Origin: Thermodesulfobacteriales bacterium
Lineage (GTDB): Bacteria; Desulfobacterota_D; UBA1144; Nemesobacterales; UBA2774
Assembly (NCBI GenBank): GCA_004525335.1
Contig: SPCL01000010.1
Coordinates: 1-24,109, forward strand
DNA: 24,109 bases
Reading direction: 5' to 3'
The notes under the pieces were generated by a model. It was not told the DNA's origin, made no database searches, and worked only from the letters and a program-made list of their open reading frames with translations. A program made the position numbers and the translations under genes. Shown here piece by piece: positions 1-7,044 of this stretch (position 1 is the first letter of the stretch; each line of letters starts with the position of its first letter).

Positions 1-51
1 CGTTTATGATTAATCTAAATACTGAAATTAAATTAAAAAATAGGTGGGTGA

Positions 52-2328
52 ATGTCTAAATCTCTTATAATTGTTGAGTCTCCTGCGAAAGCTAAGACTA
101 TCAAGAAATACTTAGGAAAAGACTTTAGTGTCGAAGCTTCCTCAGGGCATCTGATTGATCTGCCAAGCAGTAAGTTAGGTGTTGATATAGAAAATGATTT
201 TAATCCGGAATACGTGGTTATAAGAGGTAAGGGGAAGTATCTGGATAAACTTAAGAAGGCTGCCAAGAATGCCGATAATATTTACTTAGCGTCTGACCCC
301 GATAGAGAGGGAGAGGCTATAGCATGGCATATTGCCAATGAATTAAATATATGGGATCGCTCTCACAGAGTATTATTTTATGAGATTACGAAGAACGCAG
401 TTATAAAATCCATAGAAAATCCCACTGATCTGAGTCGGGATAGATTTGAAGCTCAGCAGGCAAGAAGAGTCCTGGATCGTCTAGTCGGATATCAGGTAAG
501 CCCGCTTTTATGGAGAAAAGTTAAAAAAGGGCTCAGCGCAGGTCGGGTCCAAAGCGTCGCACTTCGTGTAGTTGTTGAACGAGAAAGAGAGATTGAGGCT
601 TTTAAGGCCAGAGAGTATTGGTCGATTGAATCGGAGTTAAAACGTACACAAGATGCACAAAGTGATTCATTTGTAGCTTCTCTGGTTAGATTTGAAGGTG
701 ATAAGGCTGAGATATCTAACGAAGAGCAGTCAAACCATATACTTGAATCGATCAATAATGAAAAATTTATAGTTTCTTCTGTAGATAGAAAAGATAAAAA
801 AAGAAATGCGCTTCCCCCCTTCATCACAAGCACACTCCAACAGGAAGCATCCAGGAAAATTAGATTTGGCACCAAGAAAACCATGTCGATAGCGCAAAAG
901 CTCTATGAAGGAATTGAGCTAGGTGAAGAAGGCCCTGTAGGTCTTATAACATATATGAGAACTGACTCGGTTAGGATTTCAAATGAAGCTATTGATGAGG
1001 CAAGATCATATATTCAAGAAAACTATAGTGGCGAGTATTTACCTGACAAACCAAATACTTTTAAAGTTAAGAAGTCTGCTCAGGATGCACACGAAGCAAT
1101 CAGACCTACGTATGTAAGTAAAATTCCTGATTCAATTAACAAATTTCTATCCGAGGAAGAATATAAGCTCTATAAACTAATTTGGCAGAGGTTCGTTGCT
1201 TCTCAGATGAAACCGGTTATCTACGATCAGACAACCTTGGAAGCTGATGCAGGCAAGGCCACTCTCCGCGCAACAGGTTCCATAATAAAGTTCCCAGGTT
1301 TTTCTGCTGTGTACCTTGAAGGCAAAGAAGAAGAGGAAGAAGCAAAAGAAAAAGATGAGATGAGAAAGCTCCCTGATGTGTCAAAGGGGGATAATCTTGA
1401 TCTAATAAACCTTGAAGGCAAACAACATTTTACACAGCCGCCGCCAAGATTTACGGAGAGCTCGCTTGTAAAAGAACTTGAAGAAAAGGGCATTGGACGC
1501 CCCTCAACCTACGCAAGCATAATCTCAACTATTCAGGACCGTGAGTACGTGCTTAGAGACAAGAATAGGTTGTTGCCAACTGTCTTAGGCCGAACAGTGA
1601 ACGACCTCTTAATTCAGGGATTCCCAGAGGTTATGGATATACAGTTCACAGCGGAGATGGAAGAGAAATTGGACGATGTTGAAGACGGCAATATAAACTG
1701 GGTTGAGCTTCTAAAGAATTTTTATGACGGCTTCTCCGACAGGCTTGAAAAAGCTCAGGAGTCTATGAAAGGCGTCGAGACAAACATAGCCTGTGATAAC
1801 TGCAGCGCTCCTATGATTGTTAAATGGGGTAAGGGAGGAGAGTTCTTATCCTGCTCTAAATACCCGGAGTGTAAAAATGCTAAGGCATTTAAATATGACG
1901 ATGAGGGCAAAATCGTTATTGTAGAAAGGGCAGCCCCGGTTGTAAGGGAAGACTTGCCGTGTGATAAATGCAGTGCTCCAATGGTTATAAAACAAAGCAG
2001 GAGAGGCGAGTTTTTGGCTTGCTCCAGATACCCAGACTGTAAAAATGCCAAAGCATTTGAATATGATCCCGACGGAAATTTGAAGGTAATTGAAAAAGAA
2101 GAGCCTATAATTAGAGAGGATCTCAAGTGCGAGAAGTGTGGTAAGCCAATGGCTGAGAGAAAGGGGAGATACGGCAAATTTGTCGGGTGCACGGGTTATC
2201 CTAAGTGTAGAAATATCAAGAACATTGATGAAAAGGGTAATATCGTAGAATCTAAGCCTGGTGCTAAAGGCCGAGGTGCTAAAAAAGATGCCAAAAAAGA
2301 TACTGAAGAAGGAACCCCTGCAAGTTGA
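52..2328 (+). CDS. topA: DNA topoisomerase I (type IA)
   Basis: Relaxes negatively supercoiled DNA by cutting and rejoining one strand through a 5'-phosphotyrosine, acting on the chromosome in the cytoplasm. The 758-residue protein opens with a TOPRIM domain (IVESPAKAKTIKKYLG at about residues 7-22; DPDREGEAIAWH near 82-93). The catalytic tyrosine is Tyr301 in the family motif ITYMRTDS. The C-terminus carries three tandem four-cysteine zinc ribbons, starting near residues 581, 637 and 693, followed by a Lys-rich tail. Length and domain order are usual for the family. The ATG at 52 follows a purine-rich AGGTGGG. Ribbons one and two are very alike, including the linkers, which suggests a fairly recent internal duplication. 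ispG follows after 82 bases. Confidence 0.97.
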   Translation: MSKSLIIVESPAKAKTIKKYLGKDFSVEASSGHLIDLPSSKLGVDIENDFNPEYVVIRGKGKYLDKLKKAAKNADNIYLASDPDREGEAIAWHIANELNIWDRSHRVLFYEITKNAVIKSIENPTDLSRDRFEAQQARRVLDRLVGYQVSPLLWRKVKKGLSAGRVQSVALRVVVEREREIEAFKAREYWSIESELKRTQDAQSDSFVASLVRFEGDKAEISNEEQSNHILESINNEKFIVSSVDRKDKKRNALPPFITSTLQQEASRKIRFGTKKTMSIAQKLYEGIELGEEGPVGLITYMRTDSVRISNEAIDEARSYIQENYSGEYLPDKPNTFKVKKSAQDAHEAIRPTYVSKIPDSINKFLSEEEYKLYKLIWQRFVASQMKPVIYDQTTLEADAGKATLRATGSIIKFPGFSAVYLEGKEEEEEAKEKDEMRKLPDVSKGDNLDLINLEGKQHFTQPPPRFTESSLVKELEEKGIGRPSTYASIISTIQDREYVLRDKNRLLPTVLGRTVNDLLIQGFPEVMDIQFTAEMEEKLDDVEDGNINWVELLKNFYDGFSDRLEKAQESMKGVETNIACDNCSAPMIVKWGKGGEFLSCSKYPECKNAKAFKYDDEGKIVIVERAAPVVREDLPCDKCSAPMVIKQSRRGEFLACSRYPDCKNAKAFEYDPDGNLKVIEKEEPIIREDLKCEKCGKPMAERKGRYGKFVGCTGYPKCRNIKNIDEKGNIVESKPGAKGRGAKKDAKKDTEEGTPAS

Positions 2329-2354
2329 TTGATTTGCCTGTTTTTTGTTATACA
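2325..2354 (+). promoter_or_regulatory. possible sigma70-type promoter for ispG
   Basis: TTGATT (2325-2330) and TATACA (2349-2354) are separated by 18 bases, and the expected start of transcription lies about 50 bases before the ispG ATG. The -35 box overlaps the end of topA. This is pattern matching only; AT-rich DNA gives many such matches. Confidence 0.3.
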
Positions 2355-2410
2355 CTTTCACTTATTAAAGAAACTAAATAAACTTAGAGATTTATCTTTG
2401 TAGAAATAAA

Positions 2411-3466
2411 ATGGAAAGAAATTCTAGACAGATTGAACTTGGTGGATTAAAAGTTGGGGGCGGAGCCCCGGTTACAGTTCAGTCTATGACCAAAACCGAT
2501 ACTCGCGACATTGCTGCAACAGTTGCGCAAATAAAGAGTTTAGAAAAAGCCGGGTGTGATATTGTACGTATTGCTGTTCCTGATATGGATGCCGCCAAAT
2601 CACTAGGTGAGATTAAAAAACAGACCAATATTCCAATAGTCTCTGATATTCACTTTGATTACAAATTAGCGCTTGAAGCGGTTAACCAAGGCGTTGATGG
2701 AATGAGAATCAACCCCGGAAATATTGGGGCTAAGTACCGTATAAAAGCTGTTGTTGATGCTGTTAAGGAAAGAGGAATACCTATCAGGATTGGGGTCAAC
2801 TCAGGCTCCCTTGAAAAAGACATTCTTAAAAAGTATGGCTCACCTACACCTGAAGCCCTTGCTGAAAGCGCATTACGCCATGTCCAGATCCTGGAAGATC
2901 TTGATTTTACAGATATTAAAATCTCAGTAAAGTCTACGGATGTTAAAAAGATGATAGCATCGTACCGTATATTGGCTGAGAGGTGTGAATACCCGCTTCA
3001 CCTGGGTGTTACTGAAGCAGGTACATATGAGATGGGCACTATCAAATCTTCAATCGGCATTGGTGCACTCCTTGCCGAGGGGATTGGGGATACGATCAGG
3101 GTATCTCTGACAGGTGATCCGGTAGATGAAATTGCGGTTGGGTTTAATATTCTGAGATCACTGGGTCTCAGGAGAAACGGTATTGAGCTTATATCGTGTC
3201 CGGGCTGCGGCAGGCTTGAAATCGACCTCATGAAGCTTGTTAAAGATGTCGAGGACAGGATTGCCGACATTGAGCTTCCAAGACCAATAAAGGTCGCTAT
3301 ACTGGGCTGTGTGGTTAATGGCCCTGGGGAGGCGTCAGAAGCTGATATTGGCATAGCAGGTGGTAGAGGAAAGGGGATGCTATACAAAGACGGCAAATTG
3401 GTCAGATCCTTCAAAGAACATCAGATAGTAGATGAGTTGGTAAAAGAGCTTGAGACATTTGTTTAG
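2411..3466 (+). CDS. ispG: 4-hydroxy-3-methylbut-2-enyl diphosphate synthase (IspG/GcpE)
   Basis: Penultimate enzyme of the non-mevalonate (MEP) isoprenoid pathway. It reduces methylerythritol cyclodiphosphate to HMBPP with a 4Fe-4S cluster. The 351 residues match the short bacterial form. An N-terminal TIM-barrel contains the family signatures VQSMTKTDTRD near residues 24-34 and MRINPGNIG near 98-106. The C-terminal reductase part has cluster ligands Cys263 and Cys266 (CPGCGR), Cys300 (GCVVNGPGEA) and Glu307. All key residues are present. There is no strong Shine-Dalgarno sequence before the ATG at 2411, only an A-rich stretch. It stands between topA and a radical SAM gene and probably has its own promoter. 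Confidence 0.96.
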   Translation: MERNSRQIELGGLKVGGGAPVTVQSMTKTDTRDIAATVAQIKSLEKAGCDIVRIAVPDMDAAKSLGEIKKQTNIPIVSDIHFDYKLALEAVNQGVDGMRINPGNIGAKYRIKAVVDAVKERGIPIRIGVNSGSLEKDILKKYGSPTPEALAESALRHVQILEDLDFTDIKISVKSTDVKKMIASYRILAERCEYPLHLGVTEAGTYEMGTIKSSIGIGALLAEGIGDTIRVSLTGDPVDEIAVGFNILRSLGLRRNGIELISCPGCGRLEIDLMKLVKDVEDRIADIELPRPIKVAILGCVVNGPGEASEADIGIAGGRGKGMLYKDGKLVRSFKEHQIVDELVKELETFV

Positions 3467-3621
3467 CTCTAACTTCTAGATTTACTTCATAATACAAGTC
3501 CAGTTTTTCCTTTAACATGATTTTTCTTTGTAAATAGAAAAAAAGACACCTGTGATTTTCTACGTCTACCTTATATACTTTTTTTAAGTATCAGAATTTT
3601 TATCTGGAGCTATAAAATATT

Positions 3622-4677
3622 ATGAGCGCTATGATGCCGGGGTTTAAGGGCAGGGGGTCTGCAGAGAATCCTGGAAACCGTTTTGATAAAATAGACTTTG
3701 TTCCTTCAGAAGAAGAAATATCACAAGGCCTTTCTCCATCTACAACTTTTTATAAAGACACAACTAAATCCATTATTACTTACAACGACAGTCCAGATGT
3801 TGGTTTTAACGCAGGCATTAACCCTTATAGAGGATGCGAGCACGGATGTATCTACTGCTACGCCCGCCCTACTCATGAATATCTAGGATTGTCTCTAGGT
3901 CTGGATTTTGAAACAAAGATATTTATTAAAGAAAGAGCTCCTATATTGCTCAGAAAAGAACTTTCAGCCCGGAAATACCAACCTGAAACAATTGCTATGA
4001 GCGGTAATACCGATTGCTATCAGCCCGCTGAGCGGAAGTTTTGCTTAACCCGCTCTTGTCTGAAAGTGTTACTAGAGTTCCAGAATCCGGTCGGAATTGT
4101 CACTAAAAACTATCTAGTAACTAGAGACCTCGATATCTTAGCAGAGTTTGCAAAGTGGAACGGAGTATTGGTTGCTGTATCTATTACGACACTGGATACT
4201 AAAGTTAGAAGCCTAATGGAGCCCAGAACGTCTGAGCCCAAGTTGAGATTAAAAGCAATTGAGGAACTCTCAAAAGCGGGAATTCCTGTGATGGTTCTAG
4301 TAGCCCCTGTAGTACCCGGACTAACTGACCACGAGATACCTAATATTATCCAAAGGGCCTCGGATGCCGGAGCTAAGGGTGCAGGATATGTAATGCTTAG
4401 GCTTCCGTACGGCGTCTCCGATATTTTCTCTAAATGGCTCGAGCGACATTTCCCCGACAGAAAGGATAAGGTGCTAAACCGCATACGATCAATTAGAGGC
4501 GGGGACTTAAACAGTAAAGAATTTCACGATCGAATGAAGGGGAAGGGGGTATATGCTAATCAGGTCAAAGACATGTTTGAAGTCGCAAAACGTAAGGCGG
4601 GAATGCAAGAAAACATGGTACATCTTTCAACTGAGCATTTTAAACGACCCGGTGGTACTCAATTAAATCTTCTTTAA
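3622..4677 (+). CDS. PA0069/SplB-like radical SAM protein
   Basis: A radical SAM enzyme of 351 residues. The cluster-binding motif is CX3CX2C at Cys72, Cys76 and Cys79 (GCEHGCIYCYARPTHEY), which is the spacing seen in the SplB-related PA0069 family rather than only a generic fold. Further family-like blocks are SGNTDCYQPAE near residues 130-140 and MEPRTSEP near 199-206. It would bind 4Fe-4S and S-adenosylmethionine and make a 5'-deoxyadenosyl radical. The substrate is not known for this family; resemblance to spore photoproduct lyase does not show that it repairs DNA. GGAG lies 12 bases before the ATG; a second ATG three codons later is an alternative start. The 155-base upstream gap holds a TATACT hexamer (3574-3579) but no good -35 box. 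Confidence 0.88.
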   Translation: MSAMMPGFKGRGSAENPGNRFDKIDFVPSEEEISQGLSPSTTFYKDTTKSIITYNDSPDVGFNAGINPYRGCEHGCIYCYARPTHEYLGLSLGLDFETKIFIKERAPILLRKELSARKYQPETIAMSGNTDCYQPAERKFCLTRSCLKVLLEFQNPVGIVTKNYLVTRDLDILAEFAKWNGVLVAVSITTLDTKVRSLMEPRTSEPKLRLKAIEELSKAGIPVMVLVAPVVPGLTDHEIPNIIQRASDAGAKGAGYVMLRLPYGVSDIFSKWLERHFPDRKDKVLNRIRSIRGGDLNSKEFHDRMKGKGVYANQVKDMFEVAKRKAGMQENMVHLSTEHFKRPGGTQLNLL

Positions 4678-4722
4678 TTCTAAAATAGCTTCAGATTCTT
4701 TAATTCATAAGAATTTGAAAAA

Positions 4723-6204
4723 TTAATACTGACTAAACGGAATAGCAGTTAGAACTTTAATTCTTACTTCCTGTGGAATAGCGTTCATAAATCCTGCTTT
4801 TATGTTCTTAAACGTTTTTTTGCTTTTTGCCGGCAGTACTTCGCTAATAACGGCTCTAGTTGAAAACATAGGTGCTTCTTCTTTGAAAGAGAAGAAGTCG
4901 ATCCTAATCTGTATATTAGTATAGGGAATGTCACTTAGGTTTCTAAGTGTTATTTCACTTATTCTTGCCATAGTTTGAGGAACTGATCCAGAAAATACAA
5001 AGTCTTCTACAACAATATCCTGATCCGGCAGTGGGACTTCTTCATCGTATTCATATTCGTATTCTTCTTCATCTCCAGCGCTATCTGCTTCATCAACTTT
5101 AGCCGTACTTGTTTTTCCGGCGTCAACATCTTCTTTAGGCGCTGTTATCACATCTTTCACAGATGGTTTTGTATCACTGGGCTCATCGGATAATGCAACC
5201 TGGTCATCCGAGGTTGCTCCGGCATCGACTGTGTCAGAGTCTGAAGGTACAGGTGTAACGCCTTGTTCTGTTTCTAACTTTTTCTTATACTTTTCTGAAA
5301 GAGAAAGCTTCTTTCCATCCGGTCCATAATCAGTACCTGAGTCTGAATATACTACTTCACCCTCTTCATTGACAGTTTTTTTCTTCTTCTTCTTTTTCTT
5401 AACGGCTGTTTTGCCTTCTTTTTTAGCCGTTGTAATTTTCAGTTCTTTGTCTGATATCGGTTTTGCTTGCCTAACGCTGATACTAACTTCCTTAGCGTCA
5501 GGGTGTCTAAATCCAACATTAATACCTGTAAATGTCTTCTCACTTCTAGGTGCTATTACATCATGTATTACAGCTCTGCTGGTAAATCCCCTAGTACCCA
5601 ACTTGCCGCCTTTTGTTCCGAGAAAATTGACATTTATCTCAATATCTTTCCATGCCTCACTACTTCTATTGTCCAGGGTGATTTCTTTAAGTATTCCCTC
5701 AGTTCCATATTGGCCGCCACTCCATTCCCAGTTTTTAACCAAGATCAAATCTTTTGCTTGTGTCGGTGTACCTTTTTCTATTAGTTCTGCGTTAACTACT
5801 CTGGCAACTGAGTTTTTAAGCTCTGAGTGCATGATGCCAAAATTTAGATTATAAAAAGTCTGCTCACTTTTGCTTGGCAAAATCGCTTTGATAGTAGTTC
5901 TAAGAGAACCCAGTGGTATGTCATTTGCAGTATAAAGATCAACTTCAACAGATAGGTCCTTATAGTCATTCTCCCCTCTATTCTCAATTGTTATTTCAGA
6001 CATAATTGCAGCTCTGCCCATACCGCCTGAGGACCATTTATAATCTTTTACTACAAGTACTCTTTTAATAGATTCAGGTTCTTTCCTTTGTGCCTGAGCG
6101 CTAGGCAGTGAAATGTTTATTAGAACGAATGACAATGCGATTAGCATTAAGATATTTAAGTATAATTTTTTCTGGTTAGAGCTCTTTTGGGTTTTGGAAT
6201 GCAT
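4723..6204 (-). CDS. secreted protein with three copies of an unrecognised beta-rich domain
   Basis: I do not recognise a named family. The 493-residue protein starts with a signal peptide (Lys-rich start, hydrophobic stretch about 14-34, likely cleavage after AQA at 36-38), so it should be exported. Three related segments follow, at about residues 49-138, 152-246 and 396-488. Each has the order V-x-V-x-(D/N)-(Y/W/F)-x-(W/F)-S-G-G, then (S/K)EIT(I/L)xN(R/L), then alternating strand-like residues, then a (S/T)RAVI-x-(D/E)V block or its equivalent, LPxKSxxTF and GFxxxx. Copies one and two are nearly adjacent. Copy three is separated by a disordered linker (about 250-390) with a run of eight Lys and an acidic Tyr/Glu stretch (EEEYEYEYDEE). 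The pattern suggests Ig-like or FxLYD-like beta-sandwiches, which is inference. AAGGAG lies 6 bases before the ATG. The gene is monocistronic and divergent from the GYD gene. Confidence 0.85.
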   Translation of the reverse strand: MHSKTQKSSNQKKLYLNILMLIALSFVLINISLPSAQAQRKEPESIKRVLVVKDYKWSSGGMGRAAIMSEITIENRGENDYKDLSVEVDLYTANDIPLGSLRTTIKAILPSKSEQTFYNLNFGIMHSELKNSVARVVNAELIEKGTPTQAKDLILVKNWEWSGGQYGTEGILKEITLDNRSSEAWKDIEINVNFLGTKGGKLGTRGFTSRAVIHDVIAPRSEKTFTGINVGFRHPDAKEVSISVRQAKPISDKELKITTAKKEGKTAVKKKKKKKKTVNEEGEVVYSDSGTDYGPDGKKLSLSEKYKKKLETEQGVTPVPSDSDTVDAGATSDDQVALSDEPSDTKPSVKDVITAPKEDVDAGKTSTAKVDEADSAGDEEEYEYEYDEEVPLPDQDIVVEDFVFSGSVPQTMARISEITLRNLSDIPYTNIQIRIDFFSFKEEAPMFSTRAVISEVLPAKSKKTFKNIKAGFMNAIPQEVRIKVLTAIPFSQY

Positions 6205-6310
6205 TTTATCTCCTTAATATGGTAACAAGATTAAGATAAGATTATACATAATTAAAGCTGAAATTGTACCTCTGTGAAATAATAAATTTTATCTAGAATA
6301 TAGAGACCTC

Positions 6311-6340
6311 TTGATAATGGTTTATAAAAACTGGAATACT
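6311..6340 (+). promoter_or_regulatory. possible promoter for the GYD-domain gene
   Basis: TTGATA (6311-6316) and AATACT (6335-6340) are separated by 18 bases, about 30 bases before the GYD ATG at 6376. A better -10 hexamer, TATACT (6340-6345), lies at an unsuitable distance from TTGATA. The 170-base divergent region between the secreted-protein gene and this gene must serve both. Weak, by pattern only. Confidence 0.3.
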
Positions 6341-6375
6341 ATACTAATATTTAAAAACTCGTGAGGTGTACAGTA

Positions 6376-6678
6376 ATGAGTGTATATATTCTCTTAAGCA
6401 AATTGACTACTGAGGGCAGGAAAACCATAAAGGAAAGACCTGGCAGGATTAAAGAGGTTGCTGTTGAGTTTGAAAGTTTAGGAGTAAAGGTTCTTGAGCA
6501 ATATGCAACTCTGGGACCGTATGATTTTTTAACGGTTATTGAAGCACCTGATAATGAAACGGTTAGTGAGCTTTCAGTTGATTTGTGCTCAAGGGGTACT
6601 ATTGAGATAATGACGCTTGCCGCTATACCTGTTGATTCTTATGTGAGTGCGCTAAGATCCACCAAAAAAGCCAAGTAA
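6376..6678 (+). CDS. GYD domain-containing protein
   Basis: A small cytoplasmic protein of 100 residues matching the GYD family (ferredoxin-like alpha/beta barrel, function unknown). Visible family features are the start VYILLSKLTTEGRKTI, the central LGPYDFLTVIEAPD (the family's G-x-Y-D block) and the later strand TIEIMTLAAIP. The reading frame is open from a GTG at 6361, but the ATG at 6376 is preferred: GAGGTG lies 7 bases upstream and the family begins close to this Met. It lies divergent to the secreted three-domain gene and 114 bases before the small membrane ORF. No ligand or reaction can be read from the sequence. Confidence 0.88.
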   Translation: MSVYILLSKLTTEGRKTIKERPGRIKEVAVEFESLGVKVLEQYATLGPYDFLTVIEAPDNETVSELSVDLCSRGTIEIMTLAAIPVDSYVSALRSTKKAK

Positions 6679-6760
6679 TTTCAAACTAATTTTAATTCTT
6701 AGAATTTTAGAATAATCATAACCCCATCCTATAAGCGCGATTAACTCTTGCTTTTAGCTT

Positions 6761-6788
6761 TTGACTTTTTAATGAGGTAGATTATTAA
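6761..6788 (+). promoter_or_regulatory. possible promoter upstream of the small ORF and mutL
   Basis: TTGACT (6761-6766) and TATTAA (6783-6788) are 16 bases apart. Transcription would begin near 6795, almost on the ATG of the small ORF at 6793, so that ORF would be leaderless or untranslated, and mutL would have a leader of about 250 bases. Pattern match only. Confidence 0.28.
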
Positions 6789-6792
6789 AACT

Positions 6793-6954
6793 ATGTTGAG
6801 TGAATTCAAAAGAATATTAAAAGAACATTCAGATGATGTATATGGAGTAGGGGCCTATAAATCGCTCTCATTTTTCACTGTTTTATCTATAGCCTGCATA
6901 TTGGTCCCGGTCGTGTTTCTTCTAATATTGGGTCTATGGAATTTATTTTCTTAG
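6793..6954 (+). CDS. small one-helix membrane protein, uncharacterised
   Basis: An open frame of 53 residues between the GYD gene and mutL. The first 25 residues are charged and polar (MLSEFKRILKEHSDDVYG). The remainder is one strongly hydrophobic helix (about 28-50; VLSIACILVPVVFLLILGLW) with a short tail. Codon choice resembles that of its neighbours, and the split into a polar head and a membrane helix is unlikely in random AT-rich DNA. GAGGT lies 14 bases upstream, which is long for a ribosome binding site. It could be a real small membrane protein, or the remnant of a larger membrane protein gene; the following 75 bases look non-coding. No family recognised. Confidence 0.4.
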   Translation: MLSEFKRILKEHSDDVYGVGAYKSLSFFTVLSIACILVPVVFLLILGLWNLFS

Positions 6955-7044
6955 CCCTATTTACTCATAATAGTGGATAATCTCATTGTAAGCATTTCTC
7001 TTTTTAAATCTTGTTCTATTTATAGGTAATTGGGCGCGTCAAAA

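Noticed and set aside
492..884. Minus-strand open frame inside topA
   Set aside because: It is antisense to a well-conserved coding region, is rich in Ser/Leu as shadow frames are, and has no ribosome binding site or domain.
1755..2361. Two minus-strand open frames over the topA zinc-ribbon region
   Set aside because: They repeat internally only because the zinc-ribbon DNA repeats on the other strand; no family features.
3575..3591. ATACTT/AAGTAT hairpin before the radical SAM gene, considered as a terminator of ispG
   Set aside because: Only A/T-rich pairs with a T loop and no T tract after it; too weak to call.
3698..3886. Second plus-strand frame inside the radical SAM gene
   Set aside because: Lies inside the conserved cluster-binding part of the radical SAM gene in another frame; no independent support.
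3622..4677. Call of spore photoproduct lyase for the radical SAM gene
   Set aside because: The cluster motif CX3CX2C fits the SplB-related PA0069 family, but nothing else in the window suggests spores, and the family's substrate is unknown.
5369..5854. Plus-strand frame opposite the three-domain protein
   Set aside because: Its poly-Phe start is the complement of the poly-Lys linker; the minus-strand frame has a signal peptide, a ribosome binding site and repeated domains.
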